A stretch of DNA of 64,000 nt, from assembly GCF_017876675.1 (NCBI RefSeq), contig NZ_JAGIOI010000001.1:806001-870000 (forward strand). Reading direction: 5' to 3'. A model generated the notes under the pieces. The model did not search any database and was not told the DNA's origin. It saw only the letters and a list, made by a program, of their open reading frames with translations. Positions 25,091 to 33,814 of the stretch are shown piece after piece. The first letter of the stretch is position 1. Each line of letters begins with the position of its first letter. Origin of the DNA: Arthrobacter stackebrandtii (GTDB lineage Bacteria; Actinomycetota; Actinomycetes; Actinomycetales; Micrococcaceae). The position numbers and the translations under genes were made by a program.

Positions 25091-25771
25091 TCAGGGCGGC
25101 GCGTCGTGGGCCAGGAGCAGTGGCAGCTTGACGCCCATGGTGCATTCGAGCAGTTCGGTCACGGAGGAGTCCTGGCCGTAGAGGTCCGTGAGGCGAAGGC
25201 TGATGAGGGTGTTCATGAGCATGCCGTGGGCCAGGAAGTCACGTGTCATCTCCTCACCCAGCCCGGCCTCATCCCGCACGAGGCGGTAGATGTCGACGAA
25301 CCCTTCGCGGGCGCGCGCGCCGATGACGGGCTCGTGCCCGGAGATGAATGACTGCATCAACATGAGCAGGATGCCCCGGTCCTGGACCAGGTCCGCATAG
25401 GCCAGCGACATCAGCTGCTTGAGCTGAATCTCGCGGCTGTCTCCTTTGGCCGGGTCCAGCGCGGCCACCTTCTCGGCGAGCCGCCCGCCGTCGTAATCAG
25501 CAATGACGGAACGGAAGCTGCCCATCAGCTTGCCCATCGCACGGTCCAGCGCCTCCAGGAACAGCTTCTCCTTGGTGCCAAACATCCGCACCACGTAGGG
25601 CTGGCTGATGTTGGCGGCCTTGGCCACCTGGTCGGTGGTGGCCCCGACGTAACCGCGCTCGGCAAACACCGCGGTGGCGGCGGCGAGGATCAGCTCCCGG
25701 CGCTCGGCCGCCGGCATGCGCACGGCCCTCGCGTCGGGCTGCTGAACTTTTTTTGCACTCATGCTTGACAT
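25091..25771 (-). CDS. TetR-family repressor of the divergent MFS pump
   Basis: A 226-residue regulator. The helix-turn-helix is at about residues 25-70 (ILAAATAVFAERGYVGATTDQVAKAANISQPYVVRMFGTKEKL), with a C-terminal ligand-binding domain. It is divergent from a DHA2-type efflux gene, and a GTAATC-N4-GATTAC palindrome lies between them, the usual set-up for drug-inducible efflux. The ATG at 25771 is used; an in-frame ATG three codons downstream is equally possible. Confidence 0.85.
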   Translation of the reverse strand: MSSMSAKKVQQPDARAVRMPAAERRELILAAATAVFAERGYVGATTDQVAKAANISQPYVVRMFGTKEKLFLEALDRAMGKLMGSFRSVIADYDGGRLAEKVAALDPAKGDSREIQLKQLMSLAYADLVQDRGILLMLMQSFISGHEPVIGARAREGFVDIYRLVRDEAGLGEEMTRDFLAHGMLMNTLISLRLTDLYGQDSSVTELLECTMGVKLPLLLAHDAPP

Positions 25772-25803
25772 GTTATCAGTTGATTACTAACTTGGATCCA
25801 TAA

Positions 25804-25819
25804 GTAATCATCCGATTAC
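25804..25819. promoter_or_regulatory. Probable TetR operator for the MFS gene
   Basis: GTAATC and GATTAC form a perfect inverted repeat around ATCC. The related half-site GATTAC also occurs at 25783-25788, near the tetR start, so two sites may serve the divergent promoters. Confidence 0.6.
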
Positions 25820-25853
25820 CTCAAGCTGTGCAAGCCTCCACGAATCGAAGACC

Positions 25854-27389
25854 ATGAACCGCAAAATCCCCGTCTGGCTGGCGGTCGCCGCCGCCTCGCT
25901 GCCCGTCTTTATGGCCACCCTGGACAACCTTGTGGTCACCAACGCACTGCCCGTCATCCACGAAAAGTTGGGGGCCGGCGTGGAGGAACTGCAGTGGATC
26001 GTCAACGCCTATGCGCTGAGTTTCGCCACCTTCATGCTGCTGGCCGTGGGCCTGGGCGACCGCTTCGGCCGCCGCCGGGTCTTCCTGGCCGGCCTGGCCA
26101 TCTTCACGCTCGCCTCGGCCGGCGCGGCGCTGAGCACCGACCCCACGGCGCTCATCACGGCCCGCGCCATCCAGGGCCTGGGCGCTGCGGCCATCATGCC
26201 GCTGTCGCTGACCCTGCTCGCCGGATCCGTCAGCCGCGAACGCCGGCCGCTCGCCATTGGCATCTGGGGCGGTGTCTCCGGGCTGGGCGTGGCGCTGGGC
26301 CCGCTGGTGGGCGGCGCCGTCGTCGAGGGCTGGAACTGGGAGGCCATCTTCTGGCTCAACGTCCCCCTCGGCATCATCGCCATCCCGCTGGTTCTCGCGG
26401 GCCTGCCCAACAGCTTCGGCGCCCGCGTCCGGGCCGACATCATCGGCCTGGCCCTCTCCGGACTGGGCCTGCTGGGTCTCGTGTTCGGGATCGTCCGCGG
26501 CAACGAGGCCGGCTGGGACAGCCCCCAGGTCCTCTTCGCCCTGATCGGCGGCGGCCTGCTCCTTGCAGCCTTCCTCCTGCGCGAAGCCCGCACCCCCGCC
26601 CCACTGCTGCCCCTGCGCCTGTTCCGCGACCGCAGCTTCACCGTCGCCAACATCGTGGGCCTGACGTTCAGCTTCGGCATCTTCGGCTCGGTCTTCATCC
26701 TGATCCAGTTCCTGCAGGTGGTCCAGGGCTACAGCCCGCTGGAGGCCGGCGTCCTGACCATGCCGTGGACCCTCGCACCCATGGTGGTGGCCCCGCTGGC
26801 AGGCCTCCTCGCTCCCCGCCTGGGCACCCGCACCCTCATGATCACGGGCCTGGCCCTGCTCGCGGCGGGCATGTTCTGGCTCGCGGCCAACCTCAGCGCC
26901 ACCGTCAGCTACCCCCTGATGGTGCCCGGATTCGTCGCGGCCGGCATCGGCATGGGCCTGGTCTTCGCCCCCATGTCCACGGCGGTCCTCGCCAACATGC
27001 ACACCAACGACCATGCCAAGGCCTCCGGCACCAACTCCACCCTCCGCGAGGTGGGCGTGGCCCTCGGCGTCGCCGTGCTGACCGCCGTGTTCACGGGTGC
27101 GGGCGGGCAGCTGACCCCCACCGGCTTCGTCGACGCCGCCATCCCGGCCGTTTATGTCGGAGCCGCGGTCCTGGTGCTCGCCTTTGCCGCAGCCTTCTGG
27201 CTCCCCTCGCGCGATCATGCCCGAACGCTCGCCGCCGCCGTCCCCGAGGATGACCCCGCCGCCCTGCCAGATGCCGGCATCGCAGCAACCCTTCCGCATG
27301 CCGCCCTTTCCCCGCACCTGCCGGATGCCGACCAAGACGCGCACGACGGCGGGACTTCCGTTGGGCATCCGGCTTCCGTTCGCGCCTGA
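25854..27389 (+). CDS. DHA2-family (EmrB/QacA) drug efflux transporter
   Basis: A 511-residue proton antiporter with 14 predicted helices. Motifs include the D1-type LDNLVVTNALPVI in helix 1, GDRFGRRRVFLAG (motif A) and the GLGAAAIMPLSLTLL and GPLVGGAVVEGWNWEAIFWLNVP segments. The last 60 residues are a hydrophilic tail without a known domain. It probably exports hydrophobic drugs or dyes; the substrate cannot be read from sequence. It is under the divergent TetR. Confidence 0.88.
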   Translation: MNRKIPVWLAVAAASLPVFMATLDNLVVTNALPVIHEKLGAGVEELQWIVNAYALSFATFMLLAVGLGDRFGRRRVFLAGLAIFTLASAGAALSTDPTALITARAIQGLGAAAIMPLSLTLLAGSVSRERRPLAIGIWGGVSGLGVALGPLVGGAVVEGWNWEAIFWLNVPLGIIAIPLVLAGLPNSFGARVRADIIGLALSGLGLLGLVFGIVRGNEAGWDSPQVLFALIGGGLLLAAFLLREARTPAPLLPLRLFRDRSFTVANIVGLTFSFGIFGSVFILIQFLQVVQGYSPLEAGVLTMPWTLAPMVVAPLAGLLAPRLGTRTLMITGLALLAAGMFWLAANLSATVSYPLMVPGFVAAGIGMGLVFAPMSTAVLANMHTNDHAKASGTNSTLREVGVALGVAVLTAVFTGAGGQLTPTGFVDAAIPAVYVGAAVLVLAFAAAFWLPSRDHARTLAAAVPEDDPAALPDAGIAATLPHAALSPHLPDADQDAHDGGTSVGHPASVRA

Positions 27390-27727
27390 CTCACCCGGGC
27401 GCCGCCTGGTCCGGGACCCCGGCGGGCAATGGTGGACTCATGCGGCAGGCCGCCAGGCTTGCGGCGGCCCGGCTCCCTGCCTGGCCGGTTCCAAGCGTGG
27501 TGTTCTGCACAACGATTCCGGCCGACTGGACGCAACCATCTCGCCGCCGCCCTTATGCTTCGGCGCACCGTTCATGTTGGACCGTGCGCAACTACAAGAG
27601 CTGCGCACGGTTCCAGGGAAACCATACGCAGACGTGGCAGCCGCGGACCCTGCCATGGGGGCGTGACGTTAACCGGGCGTGGCGTCTACCGGGTCCGTGC
27701 GCAGAACAGGCGCCCGCACCGGGAGGA
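27390..27727. other. Intergenic region after the MFS gene
   Basis: A 338-bp gap between convergent genes. I see no supported gene. A 9-bp inverted repeat, CCGTGCGCA (27582-27590) and TGCGCACGG (27602-27610), could form a hairpin but has no T-run. A 30-codon ATG frame starts at 27574; nothing supports it as a gene. Confidence 0.35.
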
Positions 27728-28603
27728 CTACTCCCAGGGGTGGTGCCCCCAGCCGTCGCCGTTCAGCCAACCCAGTGTCTGTTCCCAAAAGGTGTGCCGG
27801 TAGCGGCTGTGGAACAAGGCGAAGTGCCCCAGCGATGTTTCGCCGTAGTCGGAGGGGTGCAGGTGGATGACGCGGGAGGGGCTGTTGGGTGTGTAGGCGA
27901 CGGCACGCTCCATGGCGGGAATCGTGGCATAGGAGTCGTCGTCGGGGGCCAGGGCCAGGATCGGTGCCGTCACGGCCGCCTGGTGGGCGCGGAGGGACAC
28001 GCGCTGGGAGCCGCGGGCCGCCGTCGTAAAGTCCTTGCGGGAACGGGCCCAGTCAAGGGCAACGCCAACCGGCAGGTCCTCCATGAGCCCCAGCCGCTTG
28101 GCCGGAAAGTAGCCGACGGTGGGCAGCAGCGGCAGCATGAGTGCGGCCCGCCCCCAGTGGCCCAGCTGGTGGCGGAGGGTGAGGTCTCGCCAGTAGGCGT
28201 GCTGGGCGCCCACGGTGAGGATCCGTCCGAGCCGGGCCGCGTTGGCTGCCAGCCCCACGCCGAACCCGCCAAAGCTGTGGCCCACATAGTGCACGGGTTT
28301 GCCGCCGCTGTGTGAGAGCGCCCAGTCCAGGACGGTGTCGATGTCCAGCGAACCCCACTGGTACCAGCGGACCTTCTGCCCGCGCAGGGACCCTCCCCGG
28401 GAATCGCCGATCCCGCGGTAGTCGAACGTGAGGGCGGTGTAGCCGGCGGCGGCCAGGAATGCGGCGTAGCGGTGGTAGTAGCCGGCCGTGACCGCGGTGG
28501 CTGAGCCGATCACGACCGTGCCCCGGTGCTCAACGCTGCAAGGCACCTCAAACAGTGTGCCGTGGATTTCGCGCCCGTCGTCGCAGGTGAAGGTCAGTTC
28601 CAT
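27728..28603 (-). CDS. Alpha/beta hydrolase
   Basis: A 291-residue serine hydrolase fold with the nucleophile elbow GHSFGGFG, the oxyanion-side segment LTFDYRGIGDSRG, an acid candidate in LALAPDDDSYA and a late His in ETSLGHFALFH. The substrate is unknown. Its ATG overlaps the last ten bases of moeA, so it is the third gene of the mobA-moeA operon, although nothing in its sequence points to cofactor synthesis. Confidence 0.8.
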   Translation of the reverse strand: MELTFTCDDGREIHGTLFEVPCSVEHRGTVVIGSATAVTAGYYHRYAAFLAAAGYTALTFDYRGIGDSRGGSLRGQKVRWYQWGSLDIDTVLDWALSHSGGKPVHYVGHSFGGFGVGLAANAARLGRILTVGAQHAYWRDLTLRHQLGHWGRAALMLPLLPTVGYFPAKRLGLMEDLPVGVALDWARSRKDFTTAARGSQRVSLRAHQAAVTAPILALAPDDDSYATIPAMERAVAYTPNSPSRVIHLHPSDYGETSLGHFALFHSRYRHTFWEQTLGWLNGDGWGHHPWE

Positions 28604-29892
28604 GGCAGCGGCACCGCCGGCACGGATTCGCCCATCTTCACTCCGTGCGGCGGAACCACCATGAGACCGTCGGCCTGGGACAGCCCGCGCATCATGGCCG
28701 AATCCGTGTGGGCGCACGGCGAGGCCAGCCCGTACACCAGCCGGTAGGGCATGATCCGCGTGGGCCCGTGGTACGCCTTGACCGGGGATCCGCACACCAC
28801 CGTCCCCACCGCCGGGCGGGGCAGGCTGCCAAGCCGTGCCAGCAGCGGCGCGCCAAGCGTCAGCAGCCCCACCATTGCGGCGAGGGGGTTTCCCGGCAGG
28901 CCAACGATGAAGCGCCCGTCGGGCAATTCGGCCAACAGCGTGGGGTGCCCGGGGCGCATGGCAATGTGCCGAACATGGAACGTGCCGCCCATGGACAGGA
29001 TGGCTTCGCGCAGGAAATCAGCTGAGGAATGGCCGGTGGCACCCGTGGTGACCACGACGTCGGCCGGGTCGTCTCCGTCATCGGCCAGCGCATCCAGCGT
29101 GGACGCCAGATTGTCCGCGGCCCGCTGCAGCCCCACCACGGCACCTCCCAGCGATCCCACCACGGCGCCCAGTTGCGGGGAAAACGCGTCGCGCACAAAT
29201 CCGGGGTCGGGGATGCCGGCAGGCACCACTTCGTCCCCCGTCAGGACAATCTTCACGGCGGGCCGGCCCAGGACGGAAAGCTCGTCGTGGCCGCCCAATG
29301 CCGCAAGCGAAATATGGGCCGGGTTCAGCGTGGTTCCGGCCTTGGCCAGCAGTTCCCCCGCTTCCGCTTCCTGGCCTGCAGGGCGGATGTGCTGGCCGTT
29401 CTTCGGCTCACCGGGCCGCGCCCCGCCGCCCAGGACCAGCACCGGCAGCCCCTCCGAATCCGTGGAAATCTGCCCCGATTCACTGCGCAGGACCGACTTG
29501 GCGCCCTTGGGAATCAACCCTCCGGTGACGATCGGCACGGCCTGTCCCGGCGACAGCGGCTCGCCCGGCCCGGCCAGGATCCACGGCGCGCTGCCCGCCA
29601 CCGCCCAGCCGTCCATCGCGGACGAGGCATAGTGCGGCATCGCGTGCCGTGCGTGCAGGTCCGATGCGAGAATCCGGCCCAGCGCGGGGCCCAGCGGCAC
29701 CGCGTGGGGCGGCAGCGGCTGCGCCACGGTCCAAGCCAGCTCCCGGGCCTCCTCCCAGCTGTGGGGAAGCACGACGGCGGGCACCTCTCCGGGCGCCCCT
29801 GCGGCACCTGGCGCCGGGGCAAGGTCGGGCACCGGTGAGGTGGCCGGGTCGGGCAATTCCCCGGGCGAGAACGGACTCTGCTGTTGGACCAT
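28594..29892 (-). CDS. moeA: Molybdopterin molybdotransferase MoeA
   Basis: MoeA inserts molybdate into adenylylated molybdopterin. The 432-residue protein has the conserved HYASSAMDGWAV near the N-terminus, VLTGDEVV in the middle domain, the active-site region TTGATGHSSADF (MoeA usually reads TGGVSVGD here) and MRPGHPTLLA...GLPGNPLAAM. The first 40 residues form a Pro/Ala-rich extension. It begins eight bases after mobA, in the same operon. The divergent active-site loop suggests a paralogue; a second MoeA may exist elsewhere. Confidence 0.85.
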   Translation of the reverse strand: MVQQQSPFSPGELPDPATSPVPDLAPAPGAAGAPGEVPAVVLPHSWEEARELAWTVAQPLPPHAVPLGPALGRILASDLHARHAMPHYASSAMDGWAVAGSAPWILAGPGEPLSPGQAVPIVTGGLIPKGAKSVLRSESGQISTDSEGLPVLVLGGGARPGEPKNGQHIRPAGQEAEAGELLAKAGTTLNPAHISLAALGGHDELSVLGRPAVKIVLTGDEVVPAGIPDPGFVRDAFSPQLGAVVGSLGGAVVGLQRAADNLASTLDALADDGDDPADVVVTTGATGHSSADFLREAILSMGGTFHVRHIAMRPGHPTLLAELPDGRFIVGLPGNPLAAMVGLLTLGAPLLARLGSLPRPAVGTVVCGSPVKAYHGPTRIMPYRLVYGLASPCAHTDSAMMRGLSQADGLMVVPPHGVKMGESVPAVPLPWN

Positions 29893-29900
29893 GGTTGCCG

Positions 29901-30926
29901 CTATTCTGCGGCGGGCGCTTCGGCGGCGGCGGCACCCGTGGAACCGGGCGCCGGCGCCTCCGCGGCGGACAGCTTCTTCGCCAGCCCCAGCGCGGCCTTC
30001 ATGGCCGTGGCCTCGTCGACCTGCCCGGATCCGGCAGCGAGCCCTGCAGCCATGCCAGCCACAAAGGTGGTCAGCGGCGCGGCCGGGCGCACGATCGAAT
30101 GCGCGGCCACCCCCGCCAGGTTCAGCACGGCGTGGATGTCCACCTCAATGTCTGCGATCTCAAAAGCCTCAAGCAGTTTCTGCGTCCATGCCTGCAAGAG
30201 CTCGTCGTGGTTCTCCAACTGGTGTCCTTCCGCGGTGGGCGGCGCCACGGCAATGCCTTGCGCGCGGGCGTCGTCCCAGGTGTCAATGTCTGCCGCCAAT
30301 CCGGTTGGCACGGCACATTCGATCATCTTCACACTAGCAATCAACGAGAAGACCGACGCATTCTCCAGCCGGTGCGCCACCCGCGCCCCGGCCACGGCAG
30401 CCCGAAGTTCCGGCAGCGGGTAGATCGCCGCCAGCGGCTGCCGCTTCCCGCCGGCCACGGCCATGATGCCCTCCCCGGGCGCGCACGCGGCCCATTCCGC
30501 CACCAGCCGCCGCGCCAGATCCCCCGCGCCCGGCATGTCGCAGGCCAGCACCAGCACGTGCCCGGACTCCCCCGCCAGGGCACCAATTCCGGCGGCAAGG
30601 CCCGCCGCGGGCCCGGCGAAGGGCGGGTCTTCCTGCACCGTCGCGACGCCCCCGGCGTGTTTGGCACCTGCCAGCCACTGCGGAATCCTGTCCCCGGGAC
30701 CCACGACGACGACCACGGCCTGCGCTGTTTCGCCGGCCTCCGCCGTGGTTTCCCCGGGCGACGGGGCCGTGCCGGTTCTTACGACGCCTGCAGCAGCATC
30801 CACTGTCCGTGCCAGCAGCGTCTGCCCGTCCACCACCAGGCCGGCCTTCGGAACGCCGCCCAGGCGCCGGGACAACCCCCCGGCCAAAACCACTGCCTGC
30901 AGGGACCGGGGCGAATTCTCACTCAT
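29901..30926 (-). CDS. mobA: MobA-like molybdenum cofactor nucleotidyltransferase fused to DUF6457
   Basis: A 341-residue protein. Residues 7-210 form a nucleotidyltransferase with the GGLSRRLGGVPKA signature and ACDMPGAG metal-binding motif, as in MobA, which attaches a nucleotide (usually GMP) to the cofactor. Residues 225-320 match the DUF6457 helical domain (LLQAWTQKLLEAF, AHSIVRPAAPLTTFVAG). The tail is Ala/Pro-rich. The ATG at 30926 has TACGAT exactly six bases upstream. In many actinobacteria the DUF6457 domain accompanies Mo-cofactor proteins, either fused or separate; its function is not known. Confidence 0.85.
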   Translation of the reverse strand: MSENSPRSLQAVVLAGGLSRRLGGVPKAGLVVDGQTLLARTVDAAAGVVRTGTAPSPGETTAEAGETAQAVVVVVGPGDRIPQWLAGAKHAGGVATVQEDPPFAGPAAGLAAGIGALAGESGHVLVLACDMPGAGDLARRLVAEWAACAPGEGIMAVAGGKRQPLAAIYPLPELRAAVAGARVAHRLENASVFSLIASVKMIECAVPTGLAADIDTWDDARAQGIAVAPPTAEGHQLENHDELLQAWTQKLLEAFEIADIEVDIHAVLNLAGVAAHSIVRPAAPLTTFVAGMAAGLAAGSGQVDEATAMKAALGLAKKLSAAEAPAPGSTGAAAAEAPAAE

Positions 30927-30932
30927 CCTGCC

Positions 30933-30938
30933 ATCGTA
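30933..30938 (-). promoter_or_regulatory. Leaderless -10 box of mobA
   Basis: TACGAT on the minus strand, six bases before the mobA ATG, with no ribosome site in between. Confidence 0.5.
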
Positions 30939-31005
30939 TCCGCCATTCCGGCCTGCCTCCGGGGACGGGCGTTCAGGGAAAATTAATTGTGCACTCACTG
31001 CATAT

Positions 31006-31020
31006 TTGCAGGAACTGCAA
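31006..31020. promoter_or_regulatory. Candidate operator ahead of the second TetR gene
   Basis: TTGCAG and CTGCAA form a perfect inverted repeat around GAA, 63 bases before the tetR start and between it and mobA. It may be the site of that TetR. Confidence 0.45.
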
Positions 31021-31083
31021 TTACCATTTTGTTTGTGCCCAACGGAACCGCGTGGCACACAGCGCACCTTTATTGGAGCCACC

Positions 31084-31749
31084 ATGGGCATCGCATCAAC
31101 GGAACCCCTGCCACGCGGGCTGCCGCCCCGGGACACCCTGCGCAGCAGGAAGCAGGCCGCCACCCGGCTGGCCATCCGCCGTGCAGCCATCGAGCTTGGC
31201 CTGGAACACGGTTACGACAACGTCACCGTCGACATGATCTGCACGGCCTGCGGCGTCTCCGCCCGCACCTTTTTCAACTACTTCGGCAGCAAGGAAGGCG
31301 TCTACACCAGCCCCCGGAAGCCGCTGCCCGGCAATGCCGCGCTGACGGCCTTCATTGAGGGAGGCAGCGCGGGAGTCTTCACCGGGCTCTTCGACCTCAT
31401 CGCGGGAACCTTTGTTGAGGCGGAATCCAGCTTGGAACTGTTCCAGGCACGCCACCGGCTCATCCAGCAGACACCGGAACTGCTGGGCAAGGAAAAGGAG
31501 CGCATCAGCGAGACGGAGGAGATCTTCGTCGGCTATGTGATGGAGCGTTTCCGCCACGACGGCAGGACTGTCCAGGACACCCCGGACCTGGAGGATGAGG
31601 CCCGCATGGTGGTCGCCCTCGTCTCCGGAGCGCTGCGCTTTGCCCTGCAGAAGTGGGCTGCCGGAAACTTCACCGACGACCGCGCCCACCTTGTTGAATC
31701 GGCCTCCGCGCTGATCAAGCGCATCACAAGCAACGAGCACTGGCCCTAA
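31084..31749 (+). CDS. TetR-family regulator upstream of an MFS pump
   Basis: A 221-residue regulator with the helix-turn-helix at about 28-75 (AAIELGLEHGYDNVTVDMICTACGVSARTFFNYFGSKEGV). The Phe-Asn-Tyr-Phe recognition helix end is typical of TetR. It starts at the ATG in 31084, preceded by TTGGAG. It lies 143 bp before a DHA2 transporter on the same strand, probably its target. Confidence 0.85.
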   Translation: MGIASTEPLPRGLPPRDTLRSRKQAATRLAIRRAAIELGLEHGYDNVTVDMICTACGVSARTFFNYFGSKEGVYTSPRKPLPGNAALTAFIEGGSAGVFTGLFDLIAGTFVEAESSLELFQARHRLIQQTPELLGKEKERISETEEIFVGYVMERFRHDGRTVQDTPDLEDEARMVVALVSGALRFALQKWAAGNFTDDRAHLVESASALIKRITSNEHWP

Positions 31750-31892
31750 CCCGATACCGCGCCGCCGTCCGCCAGGCACCTTGCGCATGTGCCTGCGCCA
31801 ACATCCGGAGCCGACGTCCGCCGTCGTGCCTCACACAGAAAACAACCGCAACAACCGCCGCCTGCCTGCCATCCGGCCGCTAGGAACCCATC

Positions 31893-33635
31893 ATGAGCAC
31901 ACCCTCCCAGACCGTCCACCCGCCCACCGAAACTGACCGGCGCGGCATCCTGCTGGTGTTTGCCAGCCTCATGCTGACCATGCTGCTGGCGTCCCTGGAC
32001 CAGACCATTTTCAGCACCGCGCTGCCCACCATAGTTGGCGAACTCCACGGCGTGAACGAGATGCTGTGGGTCATCACCATCTACATCCTCGCCTCGACCA
32101 TCATGCTGCCCATTTACGGCAAGCTCGGGGACCTCATGGGCCGCAAGGGCCTGTTCATCGGCGCCATTTCGGTGTTCATCATCGGCTCGATCATTGGCGG
32201 CCTTGCCCAGGACATGACGTGGCTGATCATTGGCCGCGGCGTTCAGGGGCTGGGTGGCGGCGGCTTGATGCTGCTCTCGCAGGCCATCATCGCCGACGTG
32301 GTGCCGGCCCGTGAACGTGGCCGCTACATGGGGATCATGGGCGGCGTGTTTGCACTGTCGTCCGTGGCGGGGCCGCTGCTGGGCGGCTGGTTCACGGACG
32401 GGATCGGCTGGCGGTGGGGGCTGTGGATGAACATCCCGCTGGGACTGCTGGCAATAGCCTCCGCGGCCTTCTTCCTGCGGCTGCCGGAGCATCCGCGGGT
32501 GAAGGCCCGCGTGGACGTGGCCGGCATGGCGCTGCTGGGCCTCACCTCCACCCTGCTGGTGCTGGTCAGCACGTGGGGCGGCACCAAGTACCGCTGGGAC
32601 TCGCCGCAGATCCTGCTGATGGGCGCCGGCACGCTGCTGGCCGCCGGACTGTTTGTGGCGGTGGAGCACCGGGCCGAGCAACCGATCATGTCGCTGCACC
32701 TGTTCAAGGACCGCAATTTCAACCTGACGACGGCGGCCGGGCTCATCACCGGGATTGCCATGTTCGGCACCTTGGCCTACATGCCCACGTTCCTGCAGAT
32801 GGTGACCGGGGCCAACGCGACCCAGGCCGGCTTCCTCATGATCCCCATGATGGCCGGGGTACTGCTGACCTCGATCGCGTCCGGGCAGCTGGTGACGCGC
32901 ACCGGACGGTACAAGTGGCTGCCCATCACCGGCATGTTCATTGTGGCCGGGGCGCTGGTGCTGCTGTCCACGATGTCTCCGGCCATGCCGGTGTGGGTCA
33001 TTTGCAGCTACCTGGCCATCATGGGCATCGGGCTCGGCACGTCCATGCAGATCCTGGTGCTCATTGTGCAGAACCAGTTCCCCAACTCCCAGGTGGGCAT
33101 GGCCACGGCCTCCAACAACTACTTCCGGCAGATCGGTGCCTCGCTGGGCTCGGCCGTGGTGGGCAGCCTGTTCGCCACCCGTCTGGCCTCGCTGCTGACC
33201 GAGCGCCTGCCCAGTTCGGGGGTGGGCGGTTCCGGGGACGGTGGCGGGATCAATGCGCTGACGCCGGCCCTGGTGCGGGCCATGCCGGAGCCGCTGCGCT
33301 CCATTGTAGTTGGATCCTACAGCGACGCCCTGACGCCAATCTTCGTGTACATGGTCCCGCTGCTGGTCCTGGCCGGGATCCTGCTGCTGTTCGTCAAGGA
33401 GATCCCGCTGGCCACCACCATTGACCGGAGCATGCCGGCCGACGCAACCGCCACGGGCGGGGAGGCCGGCGTCGGTCGTGAAGCGAAGGTGCATGCGGGC
33501 ATCGCCGCCGGGGATGGCTCGAGAAGCGCGGTGGACGGCGGCCGGGCAACCGGGCTCGGAGCCAGGCACCTCGGCGACGGAAGCGGCGCCGGGCCTGGCA
33601 GAACCGACACCTCCAGGGGCGCTGAGCCAGCCTGA
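31893..33635 (+). CDS. DHA2-family MFS drug transporter
   Basis: A 580-residue transporter with 14 helices. Helix 1 has LASLDQTIFSTALPTIVGEL, motif A appears as GKLGDLMGRKGLFIGA, and GPLLGGWFTDGIGWRWGLWMNIPLG marks helices 5-6. A non-membrane tail of about 75 residues, rich in Gly, Ala and Arg, follows residue 505. It likely exports drugs or siderophore-like compounds. Only a weak AGGA site precedes the ATG; the TetR gene upstream probably controls it. Confidence 0.88.
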   Translation: MSTPSQTVHPPTETDRRGILLVFASLMLTMLLASLDQTIFSTALPTIVGELHGVNEMLWVITIYILASTIMLPIYGKLGDLMGRKGLFIGAISVFIIGSIIGGLAQDMTWLIIGRGVQGLGGGGLMLLSQAIIADVVPARERGRYMGIMGGVFALSSVAGPLLGGWFTDGIGWRWGLWMNIPLGLLAIASAAFFLRLPEHPRVKARVDVAGMALLGLTSTLLVLVSTWGGTKYRWDSPQILLMGAGTLLAAGLFVAVEHRAEQPIMSLHLFKDRNFNLTTAAGLITGIAMFGTLAYMPTFLQMVTGANATQAGFLMIPMMAGVLLTSIASGQLVTRTGRYKWLPITGMFIVAGALVLLSTMSPAMPVWVICSYLAIMGIGLGTSMQILVLIVQNQFPNSQVGMATASNNYFRQIGASLGSAVVGSLFATRLASLLTERLPSSGVGGSGDGGGINALTPALVRAMPEPLRSIVVGSYSDALTPIFVYMVPLLVLAGILLLFVKEIPLATTIDRSMPADATATGGEAGVGREAKVHAGIAAGDGSRSAVDGGRATGLGARHLGDGSGAGPGRTDTSRGAEPA

Positions 33636-33767
33636 CGGTTCCCGGGGACGGCGCAGGCTGACGGGCGGCTGCGGAGGCCGTCGTATTCCTCGGCAGCCGC
33701 CTTTGCTCCACGCGGGCAGGCACCGTGATCCGTGCGGCCGTTTCGGGATCACGGGAGCCGTTAAATC

Positions 33768-33797
33768 AATGAACCCCGTCCGTGGACGGGGTTCATT
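33768..33797. terminator. Hairpin between convergent MFS and NlpC/P60 genes
   Basis: The arms AATGAACCCCGT and ACGGGGTTCATT pair perfectly over 12 bases around CCGTGG. There is no strong T-run on either side, but its position between two convergent genes fits a two-way terminator. Confidence 0.55.
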
Positions 33798-33814
33798 GGA
33801 TGATGATGGTCTTT

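Noticed and set aside
27390-27727. A small gene at 27574-27666
   Set aside because: Thirty codons, no ribosome site and no recognisable motif; it may be chance.
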